A stretch of DNA of 5,363 bases from Flavobacteriaceae bacterium (GTDB lineage Bacteria; Bacteroidota; Bacteroidia; Flavobacteriales; Flavobacteriaceae): assembly GCA_002714815.1 (NCBI GenBank), contig PAYI01000028.1, positions 1-5,363 on the forward strand. Direction: 5' to 3'. The notes under the pieces were generated by a model, which had not been told where the DNA came from, made no database searches, and saw only the letters and a program-made list of their open reading frames with translations. A program made the position numbers and the translations under genes. Numbering within the stretch: the first letter of the stretch is position 1; every line of letters begins with the position of its first letter. Shown here one piece after another: positions 1 to 5,351 of the stretch.

Positions 1-1
1 T

Positions 2-1600
2 GCAGATCAGGGAGGAAATGAAATTAATCACCTATATCTTCAAAATAGAGAGGGAGAAACAGTAGATCTTACTCCTGGTAAAAATGAAAAAAGTATCTTT
101 TATAAATGGTCCGCTGATAATAGATTTCTATATTATCTTTCCAACAAACGAGATTCAAGATATTTTGATCTTTACAAAATGAAGGTAGATGAATGGGAAC
201 CAAAAATAGTTTACGAAAATAAAGACAACTTTTCATTAACAGATATTTCTAACAACGAAAATTACCTATTGCTATCCAAATCAGTAACTACTAGTGAAAA
301 TAAATTTTACCTCTACGATATTAATAAAGGTCAAAGTAAAGAAATCTCCATAGAGTCAGGCAGCTATTCAAGTGCTGGATTTTCTAATGACAATAAAAGT
401 TTTTATTACTTGACTAATGCTGATAACGAATTTACTTATCTCAAAAAACACAATATTGAAACTGGAGAGTCATCTGTTGTATTTGAGGCAAAATGGGATG
501 TGATGTATAGTTACATGAGTAAAAATGAAAAATTCAGAGTCATAGGAATCAATGAAGATGGAAAAAACATAATTAAAGTTATAGATATCAAGACTAATAA
601 ATATTTAGATTTCCCCTCTTTTGAAGGAACTGATGTAACAGGAATTGTATTTTCTGAAAGTGAGAATAAAATTCGTTTAAGCGTAGGTTCCTCTAAAATG
701 CCTAATGATTTATTTGTTTATAATTTACAAGATAAGTCTTTAGCTAAGCTAACAAATAGTTTGAACCCCTTAATAGATGCAAACAATCTAGTTGAAGCTA
801 AAGTCATTCGTTATAAATCTTTTGATGGTCTTGAAATACCTGCAATTCACTACAAACCTCATAATGCATCAAATCAAAATAAAGTTCCAGCGCTAGTTTG
901 GGTTCATGGAGGGCCTGGAGGTCAATCACGAATGAATTTTAATCCACTGATTCAGTATTTGACCAACAATGGCTATGCTATTTTAGCAGTGAATAATAGA
1001 GGAAGCAGTGGTTATGGAAAAAGCTTCTACAAAATGGATGATAAGAATCACGGAGAAAAAGATTTGCAGGACTGTGTTTGGGGAAAGAAGTGGCTTCAAA
1101 AAGAAGAATATATTGATGCTCAACGGATTGGAATTATTGGCGGAAGCTATGGCGGATATATGACTATGGCCGCCATGACATTTACACCAGAAGAGTTCAA
1201 AGTCGGAGTTAATATTTTTGGTGTTACAAATTGGATTAGGACATTAAAATCAATTCCATCTTTTTGGGAAGCTAGCAGAAGGGCATTGTACGATGAATTA
1301 GGCGATCCATATTCTAAAGACTCTATAAGATTAAAAAAAATATCTCCTTTATTTCATGCTGAACAAGTTAAAAATCCAGTTATGGTTCTCCAGGGAGCAA
1401 ATGATCCTCGAGTTTTACAAGTAGAATCAGATGAAATTGTTGATGAATTAAAGAAAAATGGAATACCTGTAAAATATGTAATCTTTGAAGATGAAGGACA
1501 TGGTTTTCGTAAAAAGGACAATCAAATTAAAGGATATGAACAAATTATAGACTTTTTGGAATTTTATTTAAAATCTCCTTCTAGTTTAAATGTAAATTAG
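2..1600 (+). CDS. S9 family peptidase (prolyl oligopeptidase / acylaminoacyl-peptidase type), 5'-partial
   Basis: Serine peptidase that cleaves short peptides. The reading frame is open to the left window edge, so the start codon is outside and the ATG at 179 is internal. 532 residues are visible. Roughly the first 265 form repeated propeller-like strands (such as LYYLSNKRDSRYFDLYK), the gating domain of this family. The rest is an alpha/beta hydrolase domain: HGGPGG at visible residues 302-307 (oxyanion region), the nucleophile Ser382 in GGSYGGY (codon 1145-1147), Asp468 in GANDPRV (1403-1405) and His500 in DEGHGF (1499-1501). The Ser-Asp-His spacing of 86 and 32 fits the family, and the catalytic triad is complete. 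Its location (periplasm or cytoplasm) cannot be judged without the N terminus. No terminator is evident in the 67 bp before the next gene. Family call is firm; exact substrate is unknown. Confidence 0.95.
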   Translation, partial: ADQGGNEINHLYLQNREGETVDLTPGKNEKSIFYKWSADNRFLYYLSNKRDSRYFDLYKMKVDEWEPKIVYENKDNFSLTDISNNENYLLLSKSVTTSENKFYLYDINKGQSKEISIESGSYSSAGFSNDNKSFYYLTNADNEFTYLKKHNIETGESSVVFEAKWDVMYSYMSKNEKFRVIGINEDGKNIIKVIDIKTNKYLDFPSFEGTDVTGIVFSESENKIRLSVGSSKMPNDLFVYNLQDKSLAKLTNSLNPLIDANNLVEAKVIRYKSFDGLEIPAIHYKPHNASNQNKVPALVWVHGGPGGQSRMNFNPLIQYLTNNGYAILAVNNRGSSGYGKSFYKMDDKNHGEKDLQDCVWGKKWLQKEEYIDAQRIGIIGGSYGGYMTMAAMTFTPEEFKVGVNIFGVTNWIRTLKSIPSFWEASRRALYDELGDPYSKDSIRLKKISPLFHAEQVKNPVMVLQGANDPRVLQVESDEIVDELKKNGIPVKYVIFEDEGHGFRKKDNQIKGYEQIIDFLEFYLKSPSSLNVN

Positions 1601-1627
1601 ATAACACACTTAATTAATATCAGATAC

Positions 1628-1667
1628 TTCTTAGTATATTGCTTATTATAAAAATAAATTAATTGAA
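1628..1667 (+). promoter_or_regulatory. Promoter-like element upstream of the SMP-30-like lipoprotein gene
   Basis: TATATTGC at 1635-1642 resembles the Bacteroidota -7 box TAnnTTTG with one T missing, 25 bp before the ATG. No clear -33 TTG lies at the usual distance. The stretch 1628-1649 matches 3906-3927, in front of the other lipoprotein gene, at 20 of 22 bases and at nearly the same distance from the start codon. This suggests a real shared promoter or leader element. There is no Shine-Dalgarno sequence, as is usual in this phylum; the leader before the ATG is A-rich. Confidence 0.45.
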
Positions 1668-2696
1668 ATGAAATATATTTTATTGACCTTTTTGTCTTGT
1701 ATTATTATATGCTGTAATAACCACCAAATCTCCCCAAATCCAAAAATTCATATATATGATCAGTCAATAGAAACTATAATTAATGTTTCATCAGAAATTG
1801 AAGTTTTAGCAGATTCTATCGCATTACCAGAAGGTCCTGTATGGGACGATCATTCAAAATCATTACTTTTTGTTGATATAATTAATAATAAAGTATTGAA
1901 ATGGAATGAGCAAAATGGTGTTGTAGATTATATAATGCCTTCTGGTAACACCGGATATGCTCCAAACTTAGGAGAAGGTATATTAGGAGCAAACGGACTT
2001 TCTTTAAACAATGAAGGTGATTTAATTTTATGTCAACATGGTGATAGAAGGATAGCAATTACAAAAAATGTTAATTCAAATACACCTGTTTTCAGTACAT
2101 TAATAGACAATTATCAAGGAAAAAGATTAAATAGTCCAAATGATATAACAATTTCTAGAAATGGATCTATATATTTTACTGATCCTCCTTTTGCCTTTTT
2201 TGATTTAACTAGTTATAGTTTTGTTGAAACAGAAATGAGAGAATTAGATTTCAACGGAGTATTTAAATTTAATCCTGAAAGCAATGAATTAGATTTAATT
2301 TCACGAAATATAGAAGTCCCAAATGGTTTAGCATTATCACCAGATGAAAAATTTCTCTATGTGAATAAAATGGGTAATCCATTTTCACTAGCTCCTCCAA
2401 AAATTATTAAAATTGATCTTAATAATATGAAAAGTGAAACTTTTTTTGATGGAAGTGAATTATTAGAAAATCTTGAAGGTAATTATGATGGAATGAAGGT
2501 GCATTCTAGTGGAAACATATTTACATCAGGCCCAGGAGGTCTCTTAGTGATATCTCCAAAAGGTAAATTATTAGCTAGAATTGATTTTGGACACATAACA
2601 AATTGTGCATTTGATAAAAATGAAGATTATCTGTATGCTACAGGTTTTGTTTCCAATCCAAAATTATTCCGAATAAAATTAAGTGAAAAATATTAG
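1668..2696 (+). CDS. SMP-30/gluconolactonase/LRE-like family lipoprotein
   Basis: Probable sugar-lactone or other ester hydrolase of the six-bladed SMP-30/gluconolactonase propeller family (342 residues), exported and lipid-anchored. The leader MKYILLTFLSCIIICCNN is hydrophobic and ends in Cys15-Cys16 followed by Asn-Asn, typical of a flavobacterial lipoprotein, although the lipobox is not canonical. Family motifs occur in order: LPEGPVWD (Glu55, metal ligand), SPNDITISRNGSIYFTDP (Asn158/Asp159), PNGLALSPDEKFLYV (Asn219) and NYDGMKVHSSGNIF (Asp274). These correspond to the divalent-metal ligands Glu, Asn and Asp known from SMP-30, so the active site looks intact. The ATG at 1668 is chosen because it gives a complete leader. 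It lies 67 bp after the peptidase gene but has its own promoter-like element, so co-transcription is uncertain. The true substrate cannot be read from sequence; many relatives named gluconolactonase are untested. Confidence 0.9.
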   Translation: MKYILLTFLSCIIICCNNHQISPNPKIHIYDQSIETIINVSSEIEVLADSIALPEGPVWDDHSKSLLFVDIINNKVLKWNEQNGVVDYIMPSGNTGYAPNLGEGILGANGLSLNNEGDLILCQHGDRRIAITKNVNSNTPVFSTLIDNYQGKRLNSPNDITISRNGSIYFTDPPFAFFDLTSYSFVETEMRELDFNGVFKFNPESNELDLISRNIEVPNGLALSPDEKFLYVNKMGNPFSLAPPKIIKIDLNNMKSETFFDGSELLENLEGNYDGMKVHSSGNIFTSGPGGLLVISPKGKLLARIDFGHITNCAFDKNEDYLYATGFVSNPKLFRIKLSEKY

Positions 2697-2849
2697 TGAA
2701 TTAGTATTTATATGAACGCATAAAATTAAAAAATAAATGGTTTCAATCGACTGTAAAGTAATGGTTTTGATTCATAAAATGGCATATATAAAATGCAAAT
2801 TAACTAACATATAAAAATTTGGCATATTAATTAATGGTAAAAAAAAAGC

Positions 2850-2895
2850 GGGAATCATTAAGCACATTTTCTTTTTCATAGCAAAATAGATTCCC
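2850..2895 (+). repeat. Inverted repeat GGGAATC / GATTCCC with 32-nt loop
   Basis: GGGAATC at 2850-2856 and its exact complement GATTCCC at 2889-2895 are separated by 32 nt. In RNA this gives a 7-bp stem, one of the few G/C-containing stems in the intergenic region. The left arm falls within a mini-ORF reading MVKKKRESLSTFSFS (2834-2881), whose stop lies 7 nt before the right arm. No U-run follows, so it is not a classical terminator. It could be a leader or attenuator structure, a degraded intergenic repeat, or chance. Confidence 0.4.
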
Positions 2896-3026
2896 ACCCC
2901 AACTAACCAATAAATCAATCAATTACAAGATTTAATAAAAGTTATCTAAATCAAAGATGTAATTGAAAACCTTTACAAATTTTATTTATAAATTATTAAA
3001 AATCAATACAATTAAATATTAATACT

Positions 3027-3040
3027 TGATACATGTATCA
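3027..3040. promoter_or_regulatory. Perfect 14-bp palindrome TGATACATGTATCA, possible operator
   Basis: TGATACATGTATCA equals its own reverse complement over all 14 bases. It stands alone in gene-free DNA, 113 bp downstream of the bTHX stop and about 365 bp upstream of the plug-like gene. The form fits a binding site for a dimeric regulator, but no regulator gene is in the window and no promoter box sits beside it. Function is not established. Confidence 0.3.
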
Positions 3041-3084
3041 GTTAAACTTATAGACAAGAAAGGTTTACAAACTATTTATTTGAT

Positions 3085-3111
3085 AAAAAAAATTATAACA
3101 TATTATATTTT
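3085..3111 (-). terminator. Possible weak AU-rich terminator for bTHX
   Basis: Read on the minus strand, AAAATATAA (3111-3103), loop TATG, then TTATA and TTTT with a single bulged A form a hairpin followed by more T residues (eight in a row at 3092-3085). It lies about 42 bp past the bTHX stop codon. The stem contains only A-U pairs, so it is thermodynamically weak, and in such AT-rich DNA it may be accidental. Confidence 0.25.
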
Positions 3112-3152
3112 AAGATAAGAATATGTATATCTTCTAGAGTAATCAATTAAAT

Positions 3153-3263
3153 TTATTTTTTACCTGTATTTTTTTCTTTATGTTTATTACCCTTAGGTCT
3201 TCTAACCCCATGCGAACCAATGAATATTTTCCCACGCCTAGTTTTTTTATCTCCCTTTCCCAT
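3153..3263 (-). CDS. thx: 30S ribosomal protein THX (bTHX)
   Basis: A 36-residue, very basic protein. It begins MGKGDKKTRRGKIFIGSHG and continues VRRPKGNKHKE, ending in Lys-Lys before TAA (3155-3153). The MGKGD-K-T-RRGKI start followed by a GS-G--RP segment is the signature of bTHX, a tiny protein that sits in the head of the 30S ribosomal subunit and stabilises 16S rRNA; it is found in Thermus, Bacteroidota and some other bacteria. Relatives I recall have Tyr in the GSYG/GTYG position, where this one has His18. The Lys-rich C-terminal tail is disordered-looking. The reading frame is intact with an ATG start. It is transcribed on its own, divergently from the plug-like gene, with 142 bp between the two start codons. 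Its size is below the usual ORF-finding cut-offs, so it is easily missed. Confidence 0.88.
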   Translation of the reverse strand: MGKGDKKTRRGKIFIGSHGVRRPKGNKHKEKNTGKK

Positions 3264-3311
3264 TTATCTTATTTTATTAATTTGCATTAATATTAAAATT
3301 AGTAAATATTT

Positions 3312-3323
3312 AACATATATGTT
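3312..3323. promoter_or_regulatory. 12-bp palindrome AACATATATGTT in a divergent promoter region
   Basis: AACATATATGTT is a perfect palindrome located 48 bp upstream of the bTHX start and 82 bp upstream of the plug-like gene start. The position between two divergent genes suits an operator, but 10 of its 12 bases are A or T, so chance occurrence is plausible. Confidence 0.2.
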
Positions 3324-3369
3324 TGAACATGATATTTTTAATTCAAAATTTGTTTTATATAATTTGATC

Positions 3370-3401
3370 TTTGTAACTACTAAATTGTATTAGTATTTTT
3401 A
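3370..3401 (+). promoter_or_regulatory. Candidate promoter of the plug-like gene
   Basis: TTTG at 3370-3373, a 20-bp spacer and TATTTTTA at 3394-3401 fit the Bacteroidota promoter TTTG / TAnnTTTG, with only the last base of the second box differing. If real, transcription would begin close to the ATG at 3406, giving an almost leaderless message. A different upstream promoter is equally possible. Confidence 0.3.
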
Positions 3402-3405
3402 ATGT

Positions 3406-3867
3406 ATGAAAAAGCTCATTGTTTTTTTTTTGATCACTACAATTGGTTTTGTTAATGCGCAAGAAAAAATAATTTTAAAGGGCCTTACTAGGAAAGAAAT
3501 CAAAGCTTTAAAGAAAAAGAAGAAAGAACAAGATCTTATTAATAAGTTTGCTAAGATGGGTCTTAATGAATGGGGTATTGATGAAAATGCTCAAACTTGG
3601 TTTTTGGCTCTTAAATTTCATTTACCAAGCTCTAGGCAGGCAAACGGTCTACCTATACTTAGACAATATCAAACTTTTACTGAAGAATCATCTAGAATAC
3701 ATCCTCTGTGGATAATTAATGGACAGCAGTTTAATTCTCCACCACAAGATGTTCAGGCACTATCTCCTTTAATTAGAAAGGTAAGAGTACTGGTTACAGC
3801 TGCTGAAACTAATCGTTGGGGAAAACAAGCAAGGGCGGGTGTTATAGTTTTAGAAACATTACGTTAG
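3406..3867 (+). CDS. Small secreted protein with a stand-alone TonB-receptor plug-like domain
   Basis: A 153-residue exported protein. Residues 1-18 are a signal peptide (MKKLIVFFLITTIGFVNA) with likely cleavage before Gln19. A very basic segment follows (29-47, including KALKKKKK). The C-terminal half, about 99-152, follows the pattern of a TonB-dependent receptor plug: PLWIING (100-106) matches PLYVVDG-type starts, VRVLV (126-130) matches IEVLK, and RWGKQARAGVIVLET (137-151) matches YGSRGANGVILITT. No beta-barrel, TonB box or carboxypeptidase-like domain follows: the protein stops at a TAG right after the plug motif. Plugs normally close a 22-strand outer-membrane barrel, so a free plug must do something else or bind a partner. 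The plug resemblance is from motif memory, not a profile search. It stands alone, diverging from bTHX. The ATG at 3406 is chosen because it yields the complete signal peptide. Confidence 0.85.
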   Translation: MKKLIVFFLITTIGFVNAQEKIILKGLTRKEIKALKKKKKEQDLINKFAKMGLNEWGIDENAQTWFLALKFHLPSSRQANGLPILRQYQTFTEESSRIHPLWIINGQQFNSPPQDVQALSPLIRKVRVLVTAAETNRWGKQARAGVIVLETLR

Positions 3868-3884
3868 AAAGATATTAGCATTTT

Positions 3885-3898
3885 AATTTCATGAAATT
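3885..3898. promoter_or_regulatory. Perfect 14-bp palindrome AATTTCATGAAATT upstream of the NTF2-like lipoprotein gene
   Basis: AATTTCATGAAATT is self-complementary over 14 bases, 14 bp before the -7-like box TATATTAC (3913-3920) and 48 bp before the ATG. It covers the place where a -33 box would sit, a position suited to an operator. As an RNA hairpin it would have almost no loop, so a DNA-level role is more likely. AT-rich composition makes chance possible. Confidence 0.3.
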
Positions 3899-3905
3899 CT
3901 GACTG

Positions 3906-3946
3906 TTCTTTGTATATTACTTATTATTAACAATAAATAAATAACA
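3906..3946 (+). promoter_or_regulatory. Promoter-like element upstream of the NTF2-like lipoprotein gene
   Basis: TATATTAC at 3913-3920 is a -7-like box 26 bp before the ATG. The stretch 3906-3927 is identical at 20 of 22 bases to 1628-1649 before the SMP-30-like gene, and similarity continues to the start codon with one gap. No convincing TTG lies 19-21 bp upstream; that place is taken by a palindrome. The A-rich leader has no Shine-Dalgarno sequence. Confidence 0.45.
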
Positions 3947-4846
3947 ATGAAAAAAAATATTCTTTTTTTTCTTTCATTTATAACTATATCTCTAGTTTCT
4001 TGTAAAAATGATGGTGGAGTTTGGTTGGGTGAAGGGGAAAGTAATGGAAAATCCTATTTATTTGGAACTGAGTCTGAAATCGAATTACTCAAAGGGCTTG
4101 CTAAAGCTTACTCAGAGAAAGACGCTGATAAGTTATCTGCTTATTATTCTGACGAATATATGACTGAAAAAAGAAAAAAAAATTACTCAAGATGGCTTGA
4201 ATCAATGGAAAGCATTACCATGACTCCTTACAAAATCATACCTCTTCATCAAAAAGATGGTGATTTTAAACAAATTATTGCGTGGTCAAAAGAGGAACGA
4301 ATTTCTAAAAATGGATCTTACGAAAAATTAGATTTGATGGAACAGTTTCGCCTAAACAACGAAGGGAAAGTCATTGGATTTAAACAATGGAAAGCAATAG
4401 ATTCAGTCAATTTTGGAATGTCATTTGGGGGTAAGTTTTTTGGAAATAAAAAGGGTGAATATGTCGGTAGACCGTTTGTCTTTTCTAATAGGAACGAAAC
4501 AAAAATGATTGAAAGTATGGTTGAAAGTTATAATAAAATGGATGTTGAGGGCATGAAAAATGTATTTGCGGATGAATTTACATTAAATGACTACAGAGGT
4601 CAAAAGGCTACTTACAAAAAATCTGATTTAGAGAACTTTTTTAAACCATTTAAGTCTGTAGATTGGAAAATTAATGCAATAATTCCTATAAAAATTTTAA
4701 ATACAGATGCTGCAAGTGGAGTTTTCGTAAAAGGTTCAGAGTCAAGAGTTTTTAAAAATGGAAAAAAATGGAATAAAGATTTAATGGAAATCTATTATTT
4801 CAATTTGGATGGGAAAATTTCATCTATGGAACAGTTTGCAAAATAA
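3947..4846 (+). CDS. Lipoprotein with two tandem NTF2/SnoaL-like domains
   Basis: A 299-residue lipoprotein: MKKNILFFLSFITISLVSC ends in the lipobox LVSC with Cys19, followed by Lys-Asn-Asp, so it should be lipid-anchored in the envelope. The mature part holds two copies of one fold. Copy 1 spans about 41-150 (helical start LLKGLAKAYSEKDADKLSAYYSDEY, given here in part: AYSEKDADKLSAYYSDEY; end KLDLMEQFRLNNEGKVIGF). Copy 2 spans about 182-299 (SYNKMDVEGMKNVFADEF; end NKDLMEIYYFNLDGKISSM). A helix reading as a count of -Y----D---L---Y-D-- and a closing strand pair with LME-----N--GKI are typical of the NTF2/SnoaL superfamily. Family members range from enzymes to ligand binders; no catalytic residues are evident, so a binding or scaffold role is more likely. 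The gene follows the plug-like gene by 79 bp but has its own promoter-like element. A terminator-like hairpin follows. Confidence 0.82.
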   Translation: MKKNILFFLSFITISLVSCKNDGGVWLGEGESNGKSYLFGTESEIELLKGLAKAYSEKDADKLSAYYSDEYMTEKRKKNYSRWLESMESITMTPYKIIPLHQKDGDFKQIIAWSKEERISKNGSYEKLDLMEQFRLNNEGKVIGFKQWKAIDSVNFGMSFGGKFFGNKKGEYVGRPFVFSNRNETKMIESMVESYNKMDVEGMKNVFADEFTLNDYRGQKATYKKSDLENFFKPFKSVDWKINAIIPIKILNTDAASGVFVKGSESRVFKNGKKWNKDLMEIYYFNLDGKISSMEQFAK

Positions 4847-4867
4847 AATTTACTATAATACATAAAA

Positions 4868-4891
4868 CTCTAGAGTGTAGAGGGATTTTTT
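4868..4891 (+). terminator. Terminator-like hairpin after the NTF2-like lipoprotein gene
   Basis: CTCTA (4868-4872), loop GAGTG, TAGAG (4878-4882), then GGA and six T residues (4886-4891). It begins 22 bp after the stop codon, the expected place for a Rho-independent terminator of the + strand gene. The stem is only 5 bp. It overlaps a second possible fold, the palindrome ACTCTAGAGT (4867-4876). Confidence 0.45.
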
Positions 4892-4936
4892 AGCATTAGT
4901 TAAAACTTTTTGAAAGGTATATTTAGAAAAAATATT

Positions 4937-5134
4937 CTATCGTGTAGTAATTTTCTTGTATAATCCTTTTATTTTATTCGAAACATATGATTTAAATGTA
5001 AATGGGAGAATGGCGTGAATAATTGCAATAATTCCCCAATAAATTAATTTTAAACCCGTTATGAATGCAAATAAAAAGTGTTGTAAATAGGATTCGTTAA
5101 CAGATTTCGGATGTTCAGTAAAAATGTTTTTCAT
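4937..5134 (-). CDS. DUF6356-like small membrane protein
   Basis: A 65-residue protein on the minus strand, convergent with the NTF2-like lipoprotein gene. The start TEHPKSVNESYLQHFLFA (residues 6-23), the following GLKLIYWG (27-34) and HAILPFTF (40-47) match the pattern I recall for DUF6356: TEHP-SV-E-Y--H---A---G---L--G--A--HA--P--F. Residues about 20-46 are hydrophobic and could cross the membrane once, or form a hairpin with the short turn near Tyr32-Gly34. The C-terminal tail is basic (Lys54, Lys56, Lys60, Lys61, Arg65), which suggests it faces the cytoplasm. No function is established for this family; some members carry the label capsule biosynthesis protein without clear proof. The conserved N-terminal motif right after the ATG supports this start. 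It is a single gene with no close partner on its strand in the window. Confidence 0.8.
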   Translation of the reverse strand: MKNIFTEHPKSVNESYLQHFLFAFITGLKLIYWGIIAIIHAILPFTFKSYVSNKIKGLYKKITTR

Positions 5135-5319
5135 TGTTAGTTTATTTTACTAATAACTTATAAATTAGTTAAAATCAGATATTATAAATTTTCATTTATA
5201 TAATAAAAAAGATAAGCTTCTAATTTCGTTGAAAATATATATTTTTTATTTACAGTGAATAATTAACTAAACCCAAGTATTAAATTTTCGAATTTTATTG
5301 ATTAGTAAATAAAACATTC

Positions 5320-5351
5320 TTTGTTATTTTTAATTTAATTTTGTACTTTTA
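5320..5351 (+). promoter_or_regulatory. Flavobacterial-type promoter pointing out of the right edge
   Basis: TTTG at 5320-5323, a 20-bp spacer and TACTTTTA at 5344-5351 closely fit the Bacteroidota consensus TTTG / TAnnTTTG. It probably drives a + strand gene that begins at or beyond the window end. An ATG at 5354-5356 opens a frame (Met-Gln-Leu) that is still open at the edge, but it is too close to the promoter to be trusted as the start. The rest of 5135-5319 is AT-rich and shows nothing else. Confidence 0.5.

Larger units (their letters stand above)
2697..3152. other. Gene-free AT-rich intergenic region
   Basis: About 456 bp between the lactonase-like gene and bTHX, with no ORF resembling a known protein on either strand. 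It does hold structure: a 15-codon mini-ORF (2834-2881) overlapping a 7-bp inverted repeat (2850-2856 / 2889-2895), a perfect 14-bp palindrome (3027-3040) and an AU-only hairpin with a U-run on the minus strand (3085-3111). The segment 2889-2925 is C-rich compared with its surroundings and could belong to a transcribed leader. I recognise no tRNA, SRP RNA, tmRNA or 6S RNA in it. Confidence 0.6.

Noticed and set aside
179..181. ATG at 179 as the start of the S9 peptidase
   Set aside because: The same frame is open without a stop back to position 2 and the upstream residues continue the propeller strands, so this Met is internal and the gene is cut by the window edge.
2751..2804. Short + strand frame starting at ATG (17 codons) in the intergenic region
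   Set aside because: It has no recognisable motif, no leader or promoter context, and such short frames are expected by chance.
2779..2830. Repeated GGCATAT-A blocks near 2780 and 2821
   Set aside because: Only two short, imperfect copies in AT-rich DNA; no regular spacing, so neither a CRISPR nor a meaningful repeat array.
2697..3152. Structured RNA such as tRNA, SRP RNA, 6S RNA or riboswitch
   Set aside because: None of the conserved sequence blocks of these RNAs can be seen; only one short 7-bp stem and AU-rich hairpins are present.
3402..3404. ATG just upstream of the plug-like gene
   Set aside because: It is in a different frame from the gene, while the ATG at 3406 gives a complete signal peptide.
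3406..4846. Plug-like gene and NTF2-like lipoprotein gene as one new transport system
   Set aside because: They are adjacent on the same strand, but the second has its own promoter-like element, a 79-bp gap separates them, and nothing in their sequences links their functions.
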